Shown here piece after piece: positions 9,113-18,700 of a DNA stretch of 64,000 nt. The stretch comes from Exiguobacterium acetylicum (lineage in GTDB: Bacteria > Bacillota > Bacilli > Exiguobacteriales > Exiguobacteriaceae). Numbering within the stretch: the stretch's first letter is position 1; the number at the start of each line of letters is the position of its first letter. Under the pieces are notes generated by a model that was not told where the DNA came from, made no database searches, and saw only the letters and a list, made by a program, of their open reading frames with translations. The stretch lies in the NCBI RefSeq assembly GCF_022170825.1, contig NZ_CP081879.1:62001-126000 (forward strand), in the 5' to 3' direction. Both the position numbers and the translations under genes were made by a program.

Positions 9113-11671
9113 TTATTTGAAACTACGTTCATATAGTCGTTCAAAAAAAACATTCTTATCACTATGGAGACTGCCGGTCTCGATGATGTAGTGATATCCA
9201 GCTCCTTTTAACTTCTCGATTACTTTTCTGGTGTCCAACGAGACACCGTACTTCTCTTTTATCAGGCCAATTAGTTCAGAAACCTCGATTCCCTCTTCTA
9301 CTTCATCTTTTAGGAAATCAGTAAGATTTTTCTTGTTTTTCGAACGGTAGAATATGTCTCCACTTCCTAGAGGGATGTAACCGACCCCTTCTGATTCACG
9401 GCATATACGCTCATAAAAAATATCATCGAAACCTAACTCCAATAACTCGTGTTGCATCTCACCGTGAATATTTTTCATGCTGTAGTATTGTCGATTCATG
9501 AAAAAGGAAACGACTTGATTTTGAAAGTCTAAAATATCCTCTTTGGAAAAACCAATTTTTTCAAGGACGGATAACTTCATGTATAAATTTTCTTCGATTC
9601 TTAATAGTTCATAGGATTTCTGGAGATCAGACAACACTTTTAAAAACGATTGGCTGTTCTGCAGGGGAGATTTATCGACCTTAAAATAGTCTTGTTTCAG
9701 AACTAATCTTCTAAAGTATCTTTCAGCTCTCCCTATTTTTTTGCGAAGCACGAAACTACCGCTCACCACATATCCTAAATCATTCAACACCAAATTATTT
9801 AGATATTTTTGTCGGAAATTGCTGATTTCATGATGACTCTTCTCAAGTTCAGCTATGGAGTAGATATCCTCTACCATCAGCGCTTTGATGAATGCTTTTT
9901 CTTCTACGTTCAACCGTGAGATTGTACACGTCAACCTTTTTTGTGAGTCGATGTGATCGGATAGTTCCGCTAGGATGAGGCTTCGAGACGATGCAGCATG
10001 CAAGCCATAATTATTTTCTAGGTATTGCGCGAACTCAACAACGGTTATGGGCTCCAACACACTTATGAGTTTAAGCATCCATTCGAACTTATCTGAAATG
10101 TTTATAGAAAAATCAGGCATACGTCTCATTTCGATTGAATCTATCGTCAAATGGTAACGAAGCAAATTATGTAGTTCGTAATAATTACGGATATCTAACG
10201 AATTGAAGTATGACTCATTCTTTTGGAATACGAGCTTCGTGCTATAGATACCATCATCAAGCTTGAATAAATCTTCGATGACAGGTTTTTCGTCCATGAT
10301 GTGTGAAGATTGGAAATGACGAACCTTTCTCTTGTCAGATTGTATGCAGTAAGGCGCACGGGAAACTAAATTCTCAAAATTTCTAACGGAAAGTGCACAC
10401 GCATGGATTTCCTCATTCCTGTCACGAAGTTCTACCTCAAGGAATTCTAGGTAACTGGCATGATGACTCTCTATATGCTTAATTTCTCTCCCGAACAGAA
10501 TGAAGTATTTTTCCACTAGATTTTGCTTTGATAAAACCACCGGTCTCCCATTCGAATCCTCAACCAACGATTCGACATACAACAATCGCTTCTTCTGATC
10601 GGAAGTCAAGAAGTCGTATGTTTCTCGTCTCGCTCTCTCTCCTTTGAAACATTTTTCCTTTATGAAATAATAGATTCTCTCATCTTGCATTAAGATGTTT
10701 TTGAAAAAATTCAAATCCAACTTAAAGTTTTGAAAGAGATATGCATGATTCCCTACTCCACTGATGTGGGTTACAGGAATTTTCGAGAGTGCTTTATCTA
10801 ATATCTGACTCACATATTGATGAGAAATTTTATGCTCTTCCGCAAGAACCCTTATACTACGACCACTTAGACGCGCTCTTAATATGTCTCGAGTACGCAC
10901 GTTCTTTTGGCCTTCTATGAATTCATCAATACCTATGGTTCTTTTTTTAATCAAGCGACCATCTATATCTACCATGCCTTGGTGTTTCAGTCTGAATAGA
11001 GTTCTCATGGCTGAATCTTCATCGGCCTCAAGCATTTTTATCCATGAAGTGATGCTCTCTTCGTCTGACATTCGATCGAAAACAATAATCGCTTTTTCTT
11101 CAATCGATTCAGAAAAAGTATTGTTTGTTTGTATGCTCTCTTGATTCGTTTCGACAGTTAGATTAACGACTGTCTGTATGTTTTCTTGATTCGTCTCAAC
11201 CATTAGATTTACGGTATGTCCTTTGATTCGATCGACATAACTATTATGAGCGGTCATGATTTTATGAAACAAAGCAAGCTTTTCTTTCCCGCCAGTCAGT
11301 GCTTTGAATTTTATATAATCCAAGCCTTCCAAATCACTAAAGCGTAAATCCGAAGGCAATAAAAAGTTCCTGACGATGGTATCGGTCAGACCATTTTCGA
11401 TGAGAAGTAGGCGATAAAAGGACTCTTGGTTCTTCAAGAAGTCGAATTCCGCTTTGCTGATGTTGTTCAAGATATTCTGTATTTTATTATTGATGATTGA
11501 ACTGACTCCATCGATTTTGCCGAAGTTTACGAATAAATCTTCAAGTGTCTTACCAGATTTCATGATTCGAATAATCGGATTCATGCCTATCTTTATACCT
11601 TTCGTTTCTCCTAAATCTATGAGGTTCAGGATTCGTAGATCCATTTTCACGTAGCTATCATTTTGATTCAT
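9113..11671 (-). CDS. Giant paralogue 3: sigma-4-like HTH protein
   Basis: This 852-residue protein has the same plan: a single N-terminal unit with ESFYRLLLIENGLTDTIV, a linker holding a short internal duplication (two NLTVETNQE(N/S)IQT-like segments), the HTH-like segment (SGRSIRVLAEEHKISHQYV, about 255-295) and the shared C-terminal module (GFDDIFYERI ... VFFERLY). Base composition is more AT-rich than paralogues 1 and 2. An upstream ATG (11707) is open, but a TATAAT-like element overlaps its leader, so the ATG at 11671 is preferred; its AAAGGA is rather far (14 bases). The gene begins just past the vsr stop. Confidence 0.82.
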   Translation of the reverse strand: MNQNDSYVKMDLRILNLIDLGETKGIKIGMNPIIRIMKSGKTLEDLFVNFGKIDGVSSIINNKIQNILNNISKAEFDFLKNQESFYRLLLIENGLTDTIVRNFLLPSDLRFSDLEGLDYIKFKALTGGKEKLALFHKIMTAHNSYVDRIKGHTVNLMVETNQENIQTVVNLTVETNQESIQTNNTFSESIEEKAIIVFDRMSDEESITSWIKMLEADEDSAMRTLFRLKHQGMVDIDGRLIKKRTIGIDEFIEGQKNVRTRDILRARLSGRSIRVLAEEHKISHQYVSQILDKALSKIPVTHISGVGNHAYLFQNFKLDLNFFKNILMQDERIYYFIKEKCFKGERARRETYDFLTSDQKKRLLYVESLVEDSNGRPVVLSKQNLVEKYFILFGREIKHIESHHASYLEFLEVELRDRNEEIHACALSVRNFENLVSRAPYCIQSDKRKVRHFQSSHIMDEKPVIEDLFKLDDGIYSTKLVFQKNESYFNSLDIRNYYELHNLLRYHLTIDSIEMRRMPDFSINISDKFEWMLKLISVLEPITVVEFAQYLENNYGLHAASSRSLILAELSDHIDSQKRLTCTISRLNVEEKAFIKALMVEDIYSIAELEKSHHEISNFRQKYLNNLVLNDLGYVVSGSFVLRKKIGRAERYFRRLVLKQDYFKVDKSPLQNSQSFLKVLSDLQKSYELLRIEENLYMKLSVLEKIGFSKEDILDFQNQVVSFFMNRQYYSMKNIHGEMQHELLELGFDDIFYERICRESEGVGYIPLGSGDIFYRSKNKKNLTDFLKDEVEEGIEVSELIGLIKEKYGVSLDTRKVIEKLKGAGYHYIIETGSLHSDKNVFFERLYERSFK

Positions 11672-11729
11672 GTTCTGTCGATTCGTCCTTTCGGAAAATT
11701 TAACCATACCTATAAATTATATACCAATA

Positions 11730-12203
11730 TCAATCGCATGGATCATCCACGTCCACCTCTTCCTCGAGGTACGTCTCGAGTCTTGCCTCCTGGACGTCCG
11801 CCCCCGAACCGAGGAGTGCATGATACGTCTTATCGATTTCGTCAATTACCCGGTCGAAATCGTCGTTCACCTCATGCTCCCAGTAACGCAGTACGGTCCA
11901 TCCTTGACAGAGATAGTGCTCCGTCTGCTCCTTGTCCCGCTCGCGGTTCCGCTTGATTTTGTTGCGCCAGAACTCGACGTTGCTCTTCGGCTCCTTATAA
12001 TGTGCCGGACAGCCGTGCCAGAAGCACGAATCCAGGAACACGACGAGACGCTGTGCCGGGAAGGCGATGTCTGGCGTTCCGAGTAGTCGTCGATAGTTCT
12101 TACGGTATCTGAGTCCTCGATGCCATAGTGCATGTCGCACCTTGACCTCCATCTTCGTGTCCGTCCCCTTGACCTTGCTGAGGTTCTTGTTCTTGATTGC
12201 CAT
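11730..12203 (-). CDS. vsr: Very short patch repair endonuclease (Vsr)
   Basis: The 157-residue protein shows the Vsr signature: KGTDTKMEVKVRHALWHRG, YRRLLGTPDIAF, then VVFLDSCFWHGCP and RDKEQ. The Asp of GTPDI and the FWH.C segment belong to the PD-(D/E)XK-like active and zinc sites. Vsr nicks at T:G mismatches left by deamination of 5-methylcytosine, which fits the C5 methyltransferase immediately upstream. Two adjacent ATGs exist; AGGAGG lies eight bases before the second (12203). A terminator separates it from the methyltransferase gene, so it may have its own promoter. Confidence 0.95.
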   Translation of the reverse strand: MAIKNKNLSKVKGTDTKMEVKVRHALWHRGLRYRKNYRRLLGTPDIAFPAQRLVVFLDSCFWHGCPAHYKEPKSNVEFWRNKIKRNRERDKEQTEHYLCQGWTVLRYWEHEVNDDFDRVIDEIDKTYHALLGSGADVQEARLETYLEEEVDVDDPCD

Positions 12204-12261
12204 CATTTTTGCCTCCTCTAGTCATTCTCATACTCTGCTTTTCCCGTTCAGGGGTCCTCCG

Positions 12262-12301
12262 GAAACCAAAAAAGGCACCTCCATAGCGTATGGAGATGCC
12301 T
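12262..12301 (-). terminator. Rho-independent terminator after the methyltransferase gene
   Basis: AGGCACCTCCATA (12273-12285) pairs with TATGGAGATGCCT (12289-12301) with one mismatch and a 3-base loop. An A run on the + strand gives the T tract for minus-strand transcripts. It lies between the methyltransferase stop and vsr. Confidence 0.8.
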
Positions 12302-12332
12302 CGGTATGTCCGTCCGGGTCACGTACGGCGCT

Positions 12333-13601
12333 TCAGTTGTTGTTGATGTAGAAGGATTCCTGTGCAGGCACCGGTACCGGGTGTCTGTCCTCGATCTGCT
12401 CGATGCGCCAACCCATCCGTTCGATGAGACCGACGACCAGTGCGTTCCCCATGCAGAAATAGCGCATCCGGTCACTCATCGTGCTCGTCCAGTTGTCCGG
12501 GAATCCGTTCAGGCGCTCGCACTCGAGCGGCGTCAGGAATCGCCGGCGGCCATCGACCTCGACCACGTGCGAGCTACGGTTCGTCGTCCCCTCGCTCGTC
12601 AGCATCGTACGACCCGGCTTGTCGAGGTCATCGATTTCCGACATGCCACCCTCGGCGTAGATGTACTTGTGGCCGTCCGCCGACGTCCGCTCGATTTTCT
12701 TCGCGCCACGCAAGAAGTTGAACTTCTCAATCGCGGAGTCCTTGAGATAGAACTTCTCAGGCACCGTCTCCTCCGGCTGCAGGATGTCCCGCAGCGGGGT
12801 CGGCTTCTCGAAGACCGGCTCCGTATGGATGGAGTGGAAGCGACCATCATGCATGTAGCCCGAGTTGTGGAAGTTCGCAGAGAACGTGTCGGAAATCTCG
12901 ACGATGTCGTCCGGGAGCATCCCTTCGAGTCGGCGGTTCTTGATGACCTCCGGCTTGACCGGGAAGACCGGTGCGAAGAAGCCCTTCTCGAACAGGATGT
13001 CGTCCGCCGTATAGGACTCGAGTTCCTTGGAGAATCCGGAGTCGTCACGCGTCGCGAAGATGAACACGCGTCTACGACGTTGCGCCATTCCATATTCCGC
13101 GGCGTTGAGGACACGCCATTCGACCTTATATCCGAGGTCACGGAACGTCGCCAGCATGACCGCGAAGTCACGACCACGTTGTTTCGCCGGTGACTTCAGA
13201 AGACGATCGACGTTCTCGAGGAGGACATAGCGCGGTGCCGTCGCCTCGATGATGCGCTTGATTTCCCAGAAGAGGACACCCTTCTTGCCTTGTATCCCCT
13301 TCTCGCCCGACAGGCTGCGTGCGACCGAGTAGTCCTGACACGGGAACCCACCGACCACGATCTGTGCGTCCAGGTTACGGAATGCCTCGTCCGTCACGGT
13401 TGTGATGTCCTCGTTGGAGTGAATCCCTTCATCGAAGTTCGACGCATAGCACTCGAAGGCATCCTGTGCCTTGCGTGAGGGCTCCCACTGGTTCCCCCAT
13501 ACGACCTTGAAGAGGTCCTCGTTCGCCTTCTCGAGCCCGACGCGGAAGCCGCCGACCCCTGCGAATAGCTCGATTGTGTTGAGCCTTTTTCTTGTTTCCA
13601 T
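12333..13601 (-). CDS. DNA (cytosine-5) methyltransferase, M.Sau3AI-like
   Basis: The 422-residue enzyme has motif I (ELFAGVGGFRVGLE, 11-24), motif IV with the catalytic cysteine (GGFPCQDYS, Cys88), motif VI (LLENVDRLL, Glu128), motif VIII (QRRRRVFIF) and motif X (GNALVVGLI near the C-terminus). Runs such as KGVLFWEI, KSPAKQRGRDFAVML and FPDNWT are close to what I remember of M.Sau3AI, which methylates cytosine in GATC; that assignment is from memory. The ATG at 13601 has AAAGGA 11 bases upstream and is preferred over the ATG at 13613, which overlaps that site. A Sau3AI-type endonuclease lies at 45.8-47.3 kb, and vsr is next door. Confidence 0.92.
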   Translation of the reverse strand: METRKRLNTIELFAGVGGFRVGLEKANEDLFKVVWGNQWEPSRKAQDAFECYASNFDEGIHSNEDITTVTDEAFRNLDAQIVVGGFPCQDYSVARSLSGEKGIQGKKGVLFWEIKRIIEATAPRYVLLENVDRLLKSPAKQRGRDFAVMLATFRDLGYKVEWRVLNAAEYGMAQRRRRVFIFATRDDSGFSKELESYTADDILFEKGFFAPVFPVKPEVIKNRRLEGMLPDDIVEISDTFSANFHNSGYMHDGRFHSIHTEPVFEKPTPLRDILQPEETVPEKFYLKDSAIEKFNFLRGAKKIERTSADGHKYIYAEGGMSEIDDLDKPGRTMLTSEGTTNRSSHVVEVDGRRRFLTPLECERLNGFPDNWTSTMSDRMRYFCMGNALVVGLIERMGWRIEQIEDRHPVPVPAQESFYINNN

Positions 13602-13717
13602 AAATACGAACATCCTTTCGCTCTGTTTCAGTTTCTCAATTATATCAGATATCTTTAGGTTTGAACAGATCGAAATTTTCTCGATGCCAACTTCGTCCCC
13701 GCTGCCTCCCTCCCGGC

Positions 13718-13746
13718 TCGGCAGTCGCTTGGCAGCATGCTATAAT
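13718..13746 (+). promoter_or_regulatory. Sigma-A-type promoter of the coiled-coil/HNH operon
   Basis: TCGGCA (13718-13723), a 17-base spacer and a perfect TATAAT (13741-13746). Predicted transcription starts near 13753, about 40 bases before the chosen ATG at 13792. Confidence 0.7.
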
Positions 13747-13791
13747 CTAGGCATGAGCGTCAAAAATATCTATACATACGGAGAGATGTCC

Positions 13792-14565
13792 ATGGAACCG
13801 CAGAACAATGATACGAACGAGATGAAGAACAAATCCTTCCGCCTGTCGGAAGAGGTGACGCGTCGGATCGGCGAGCTGGTCCGGGAGCGTCAGGTGACGA
13901 CGAACCAACTGTTCGAGGAGTTCGTCACGTTGAGCGAGAACCGCTCGCACGATCCCTTGCTGACGGAGGAGGACGAACAGCTCTCCCTGTTGCTACGCCA
14001 AATCGGCAACCTGTTCGAGGAACGCTCCCTACGACTGAAGCGTCAGGCGACGGATCTCGCGGGCGTCAAGACACGGCACGAGGAGACCATCTCCCGGCTC
14101 GAGGACGAGGTGATCGAGGAACGAGCTCGGATCGTGGAGGAGGGACGTCTCGCCGGCGAACGGCTCGCTGAACGTGAACAGGAACTCGTCGCTTCCGCAC
14201 AAGAGGCGGAGGCGGGACGGAAGAAGGCGGAGGAGGCCCTCGCACGTCTCGAGAAGGAGCATGCCGACACGGTGAAGACGTTGCGCAAGGAACTCTTCTC
14301 GCTCGAGGAGCGGCTCCGTCGCGGCGATGAGGAGAAGGAACGACTACAGCATCAGCTCCATAGCCTGACCGCCGTCGCGGACGACTACAAGGACCGTTCC
14401 CGTAACGCCGAACGCCTGGAGGAGGAGAATCGCGAGCTGATGATGAAGGTCCGGCTGCTCGAAAACGAGAAGGAGCGACAGGATGCCGCAATCGCCGAAC
14501 GCATCGAGCTCGCCGTCCTGCGCGACCGCGAACGACGCGCCGATGAATCAGGGGACGGTCGATGA
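13792..14565 (+). CDS. Coiled-coil protein with RHH/KfrA-like N-terminus
   Basis: The 257-residue protein begins with KNKSFRLSEEVTRRIGELV and RQVTTNQLFEEFVTL (about 12-50), which resembles a ribbon-helix-helix or KfrA-type DNA-binding head. From about residue 80 it is an almost unbroken charged coiled coil rich in E, R, L and A. In-frame starts at 13753 and 13786 exist, but GGAG at 13780-13783 fits the ATG at 13792. Its stop overlaps the HNH start by four bases (ATGA), so the two are translationally coupled and probably work together. The function is unknown; a specificity or scaffold subunit for the nuclease is inference. Confidence 0.75.
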   Translation: MEPQNNDTNEMKNKSFRLSEEVTRRIGELVRERQVTTNQLFEEFVTLSENRSHDPLLTEEDEQLSLLLRQIGNLFEERSLRLKRQATDLAGVKTRHEETISRLEDEVIEERARIVEEGRLAGERLAEREQELVASAQEAEAGRKKAEEALARLEKEHADTVKTLRKELFSLEERLRRGDEEKERLQHQLHSLTAVADDYKDRSRNAERLEEENRELMMKVRLLENEKERQDAAIAERIELAVLRDRERRADESGDGR

Positions 14566-15674
14566 ACCGTATCGTCCCGCAGGACCTCATACCAGGTAAG
14601 GTCTATCCGGCAGGGACGGATTCAACCTCCCACTTCGCGAACGAACCCTTGAGCCGTCTGTTCCGTTTCGGGGACGGACTCCGCGGACTCGGCAACCAAG
14701 GGGGCATCCGTCGTTCGATGGTCGAAGGACGGGATGGTGCCCCACGGGAGGAGGCGTTCACGGTCATCCTCGACACCGGAAAACAATCCGAATGGAGGAA
14801 CGAATACGACCCCACCAGCGGCATTCTCGTCTATTATGGGGATAACCAGACCCCTGGCAAGGACTTCCGTGAAACGAAGCAACGTGGGAACGAGACCTTC
14901 CTGAAGTATTTTGACCGTGCGTATTCCGTTGAGGAGAGCCATCATGCTCCGTTCTTCTACTTCGAGCGTGTCGGTAACAACGATGTACGCTATGTCGGAA
15001 TCGCCCTGCCTTATGTGGAGGGAATGACGCGTGGCGTGGCGCTCCGTCGTCAGCAATTCCATCATCAGGGTGCAGGCGCGTCATATGAGAACCTCGTCGC
15101 ACGCTTCACCGTCCTCCCGCTCGCCGTCTCGGGCGAATGGCTCGTCGACTTGAAGACGGGAATCATCGGTGGTCCGAACGAGCCTGAAGCCTGGCGCGCG
15201 TTCCGCGACGATCGTTCCATCATATCATCGGATGACGATGCTTTGGACGACCCGGCAGTCGAAGATTTTTCCCGACCACCGCGCCTCCACGAAGGTGCGA
15301 GGACGACGATGTATCGCCTCTCCCAGTCGCGCTTCCGGGAGTCGCTCCTCAGACGCAGCTCTTGTTGTGAGCTATGCGGACTCGCGGTACGAGAGCTCCT
15401 CGTCGCGAGCCACATCCTTCCCTGGGCGCATTCGGATGACCGACAGAAGGATGATCCCGACAACGGACTCGTCCTCTGTGACATGCATGACGGCCTGTTC
15501 GATAAGGGGTTCATCTCGTTCGATGAGGAGGGGAGAATCCTCTTGACCTCAAGGCTCGACGCGAACAGTCGGCGCCTCGTCGGTATCCGGGAGGACATGA
15601 CCATCCGGATGTGGCCAGGACGCGAGGTCTACATGCGACATCATCGTGCACGCTTCGAGGACCCACTCCGATGA
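14562..15674 (+). CDS. HNH restriction endonuclease (HNH_2 type)
   Basis: The 370-residue protein has an N-terminal domain with FANEPLSRLFRFG, NQGGIRRS, then VYYGDNQTPGKDF, the pattern of the N-terminal domains of several modification-related restriction enzymes. A C-terminal HNH domain (about 265-345) contains CELCGL, ASHILPWAHSDDRQKDDPDNG and LVLCDMHDGLFDKGFISFD, with the H, N and H residues and zinc cysteines in place. It is coupled to the coiled-coil gene and diverges from the C5 methyltransferase, so it is either the partner nuclease or a modification-dependent enzyme; the sequence alone does not decide. Confidence 0.85.
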   Translation: MNRIVPQDLIPGKVYPAGTDSTSHFANEPLSRLFRFGDGLRGLGNQGGIRRSMVEGRDGAPREEAFTVILDTGKQSEWRNEYDPTSGILVYYGDNQTPGKDFRETKQRGNETFLKYFDRAYSVEESHHAPFFYFERVGNNDVRYVGIALPYVEGMTRGVALRRQQFHHQGAGASYENLVARFTVLPLAVSGEWLVDLKTGIIGGPNEPEAWRAFRDDRSIISSDDDALDDPAVEDFSRPPRLHEGARTTMYRLSQSRFRESLLRRSSCCELCGLAVRELLVASHILPWAHSDDRQKDDPDNGLVLCDMHDGLFDKGFISFDEEGRILLTSRLDANSRRLVGIREDMTIRMWPGREVYMRHHRARFEDPLR

Positions 15675-15742
15675 ATAACGACAATCATTTCGCCACCATG
15701 AGCGGATGCTGAGCGACATGCCATCATCTTCGACATCAATAC

Positions 15743-15795
15743 GAAAAAACAAGAGAAGGACACTGCCCCATAACGGTGGCGATGTCCTTCTCTTG
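15743..15795. terminator. Bidirectional terminator between convergent genes
   Basis: A 13-bp perfect stem (CAAGAGAAGGACA 15750-15762 with TGTCCTTCTCTTG 15783-15795), with an A run at 15743-15749 giving the T tract for the minus gene. It separates the HNH gene (+) from the Ig-like protein gene (-). Confidence 0.85.
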
Positions 15796-15796
15796 C

Positions 15797-18700
15797 TCAT
15801 TTACCTACGATCAACGTCTTCTCGAGCGACTTGAAGTTGTTTCGTTCGACCTTCACGACGAGTTTCGTCTTCGCCGTCTGTCTCGGGATGGATAGCTTGA
15901 ACTTCCCATCCTTCGCTACTAGGACCTTCTTCGAGATGCTCTTGCCATTCTTGAAGACTTGCACGGAGGAATTCCGTTCCGTCTTCCCCTCGACGAAGCG
16001 TGAGGAAGATGTCACGTTCTTGACCTCTAGATACTTTATCGTGCCTTTCACGGTACGCCGTTCATAAGGAGAATCGATGCCATCCTTCCCCTTCGCCTTG
16101 ACGACTATCCGAGAGCCTATCGGCCAGGCCTTGCCACTTAGGCGGTAGTTACCGCGACTATCCGCTTTCACGAGATACTTCGTGGTATTGATTTTGATTT
16201 CCACGGTGAGTCCGGGCTCCGACTTCCCGGTAATCGTCTTCGAATTATCGAAGACCGGGTCCACGGTCGGCTTCTTCGGTACGTGCTTCAAGACCACCTT
16301 TTTCTCCGAACGGTTCCCGACCATATCCGTCACGCGTAGGAGCAGTTGTTCTCGTGTACCGAACGCTCTGTTCACGACGTACTCGAACTCACCGCCTGAT
16401 GCGGTCCTCACATAGAAGATTCGCTTCGACTTCTGATATATTTCGACGGTCGCACCAGGTTCGCTCGTACCGTAGAGTCTCGTACCGATGTTCCAGTCAT
16501 CTCGCCAATCGATTCCGACGTTCGTGCTCGGTGCGATGGTGTCCGATTGCTTCGCCTGGTACACCACTTTTGAGAGAGCATTCCTACGTGAGAGGTGTAT
16601 CTTGAGCTCCGAATGATTCTTGAGAGGCTTGTCGAGATTGAACACGACCTTCTCGGCGAATCCTTGGGAGATTTTTTTACCTTCGTATTCGAGTGTGAGA
16701 TATGGATCGACCCTCGAACCTTTGATGTTCGTTTTCAGGACGACCGACTTCCTATCCTTCATCAACTCCACCGAGTTGATTCCTAATACGGAAGATGCAT
16801 CCTTTAGCGTGACCAGGTTATCGCCCTTGTCGAGTATCTCCATATCAACCTTTTCGGATGCCTTCAAGACATGAGTCTTGATGGAGAACCGTCCTGTTCC
16901 GTCAGCCCTCGCCGTGTATTCCCGACCTGAGATGCTCACCGTCACATTCGCCTGCGGTTCGGTCTTCCCTTCGATCGAATCTTCTCCTGCGTAAGGTGTG
17001 ACTAACATATCGAGACTAGGTCTTACGGTATCGATGGGAATGATTTTCTTACGACTCTCGTTCCCGTTCGGGTCCGTGCTGACGAACTCGAAATATGCTA
17101 CCCTACCGAAACTGGAATGGTGACTGTATACCACGTTATCCCAATATCGTCTCATGGCATCGACCGTCTCGGTCCCGCCGTCGTCGTAGACGATCGTGAT
17201 TCTCATCGTATCACCCGGCATGAGACTTGCTCTGATTTGGTCATCTCGATCCTGGATTGGCTCCACGTTGATTGCTGGAGGTGTCGTATCCCGATAGGTC
17301 AGTTCCACGGTCCGACGCACTTTATTCTTCTCATCATCAATCACTAGCTTATATGGACGATGCGCTGGACTGACGTCCGGAAGCTTCACGGTGAAGTTAC
17401 CTATCGCGTCACTATAAGTGGTCTCGACGTGTCCATCGTAATATATGGCAGAGACCTTGAGGTTCGGAGCCGTTCGTCCAACGATGCTATTGCTATCATC
17501 GTCCAAATCATCGATTCGCGGAGCATTAAGCTCCACATATTCTCCGGACACGGCATCGGATTTCACGTCATTATCATCCACTACTCGTAGAGTGAAACGG
17601 TCCCCGTCCAACCAATCTCCGACTCCAATCACATACTCGCCGGATTGATTACGATCGCGAAGCAGTGACTTACTGACATCGAAAGTTCCGTCGGCATGGA
17701 CCTTTGATATCTCTACCCATTTGTCGATTAACTTGTCGTTACGGACCGAGATTTTCATCGTACCGTTTTCGAAGTAGTATGATGGCTTTTCGTTCGGGCG
17801 TAGATCGATGACCTCCGTCTTCCTGCTCCTACTAACTCCTCCATCATAACGAGCCGTCACGGTGACCGTACCGTCGAACTCGTTCGGCATCAAGACAGAA
17901 TAGTGACCGTTCTCGTCGGAGGTGGTGTTCATCTGATAACTTCCCATCGCTCCAGTGAAGTCGATTCGGATGTCCATGAACCTCGGAGCAGTGCCCGTCA
18001 CTCTCGTGGAATCAGAGGTCACCTTATCCAGGAATAAATCATGACTATCAAAGTTCTTTTCGTATAATCGATGTGTTTCTTCACCGAAGTATGTCTCATC
18101 CTTTTTTTGCACCACGAACGTTATACTTGGCTCGTTCATGTTCCGGGGGATGGAGATTGAAAATCTACCTCGATTGTCGACTTCACCTAATCTTTGCAAG
18201 CTCCCTTTGTTCTTGACGTATATGGTATGTCCCGGCGTCCCGCTCCCATTGATATATTCACCCTCCTGGATGATTTCGCTGTTGATGATGAGCGGATTAT
18301 CGGAATTGATTTTCGGTCCAGTGACCGTCTGGGTGCTCTTGAATATTTCGGGCATCACATCTTCACCGACGCCATCCATTTTTATCCAATAAGTAGCCAC
18401 GCCATTATCGAAGTACGTCCAGCGGCTTAATGCTTTAGAGAAATAACCCTCTTCGTCGCTACGGAACCATGTACCATCATCCCAAACCCCATCCTCCATC
18501 TGGTTACCTAGGAAAAACTGCATCGAGGGTAACGTATTACCCGTCATGATGACCTGATCATCTTCCACCTTACTGGAAATCGTGAACGGAATTTTCTCTG
18601 GATTCGCTATGTCAAGGTTGACCACTTCGCTTTTCCGTTCGGCGTTACGTACATAGGCTCTTACACTACTGCTGTCCAGATTTTTTATCCTGAGCAGTGA

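Noticed and set aside
2760-11671. Calling the giant proteins sigma factors
   Set aside because: Only a region-4-like HTH is present; no region 2 or 3 residues for -10 recognition or core binding are visible.
12306-13193. A 295-codon + strand frame
   Set aside because: It lies antisense to the C5 methyltransferase with all motifs in order; its translation is Arg/Val-rich and without known features.
13471-13791. N-terminal extension of the coiled-coil protein
   Set aside because: The extension precedes the TATAAT promoter and runs antisense into the methyltransferase gene; GGAG before 13792 marks the real start.
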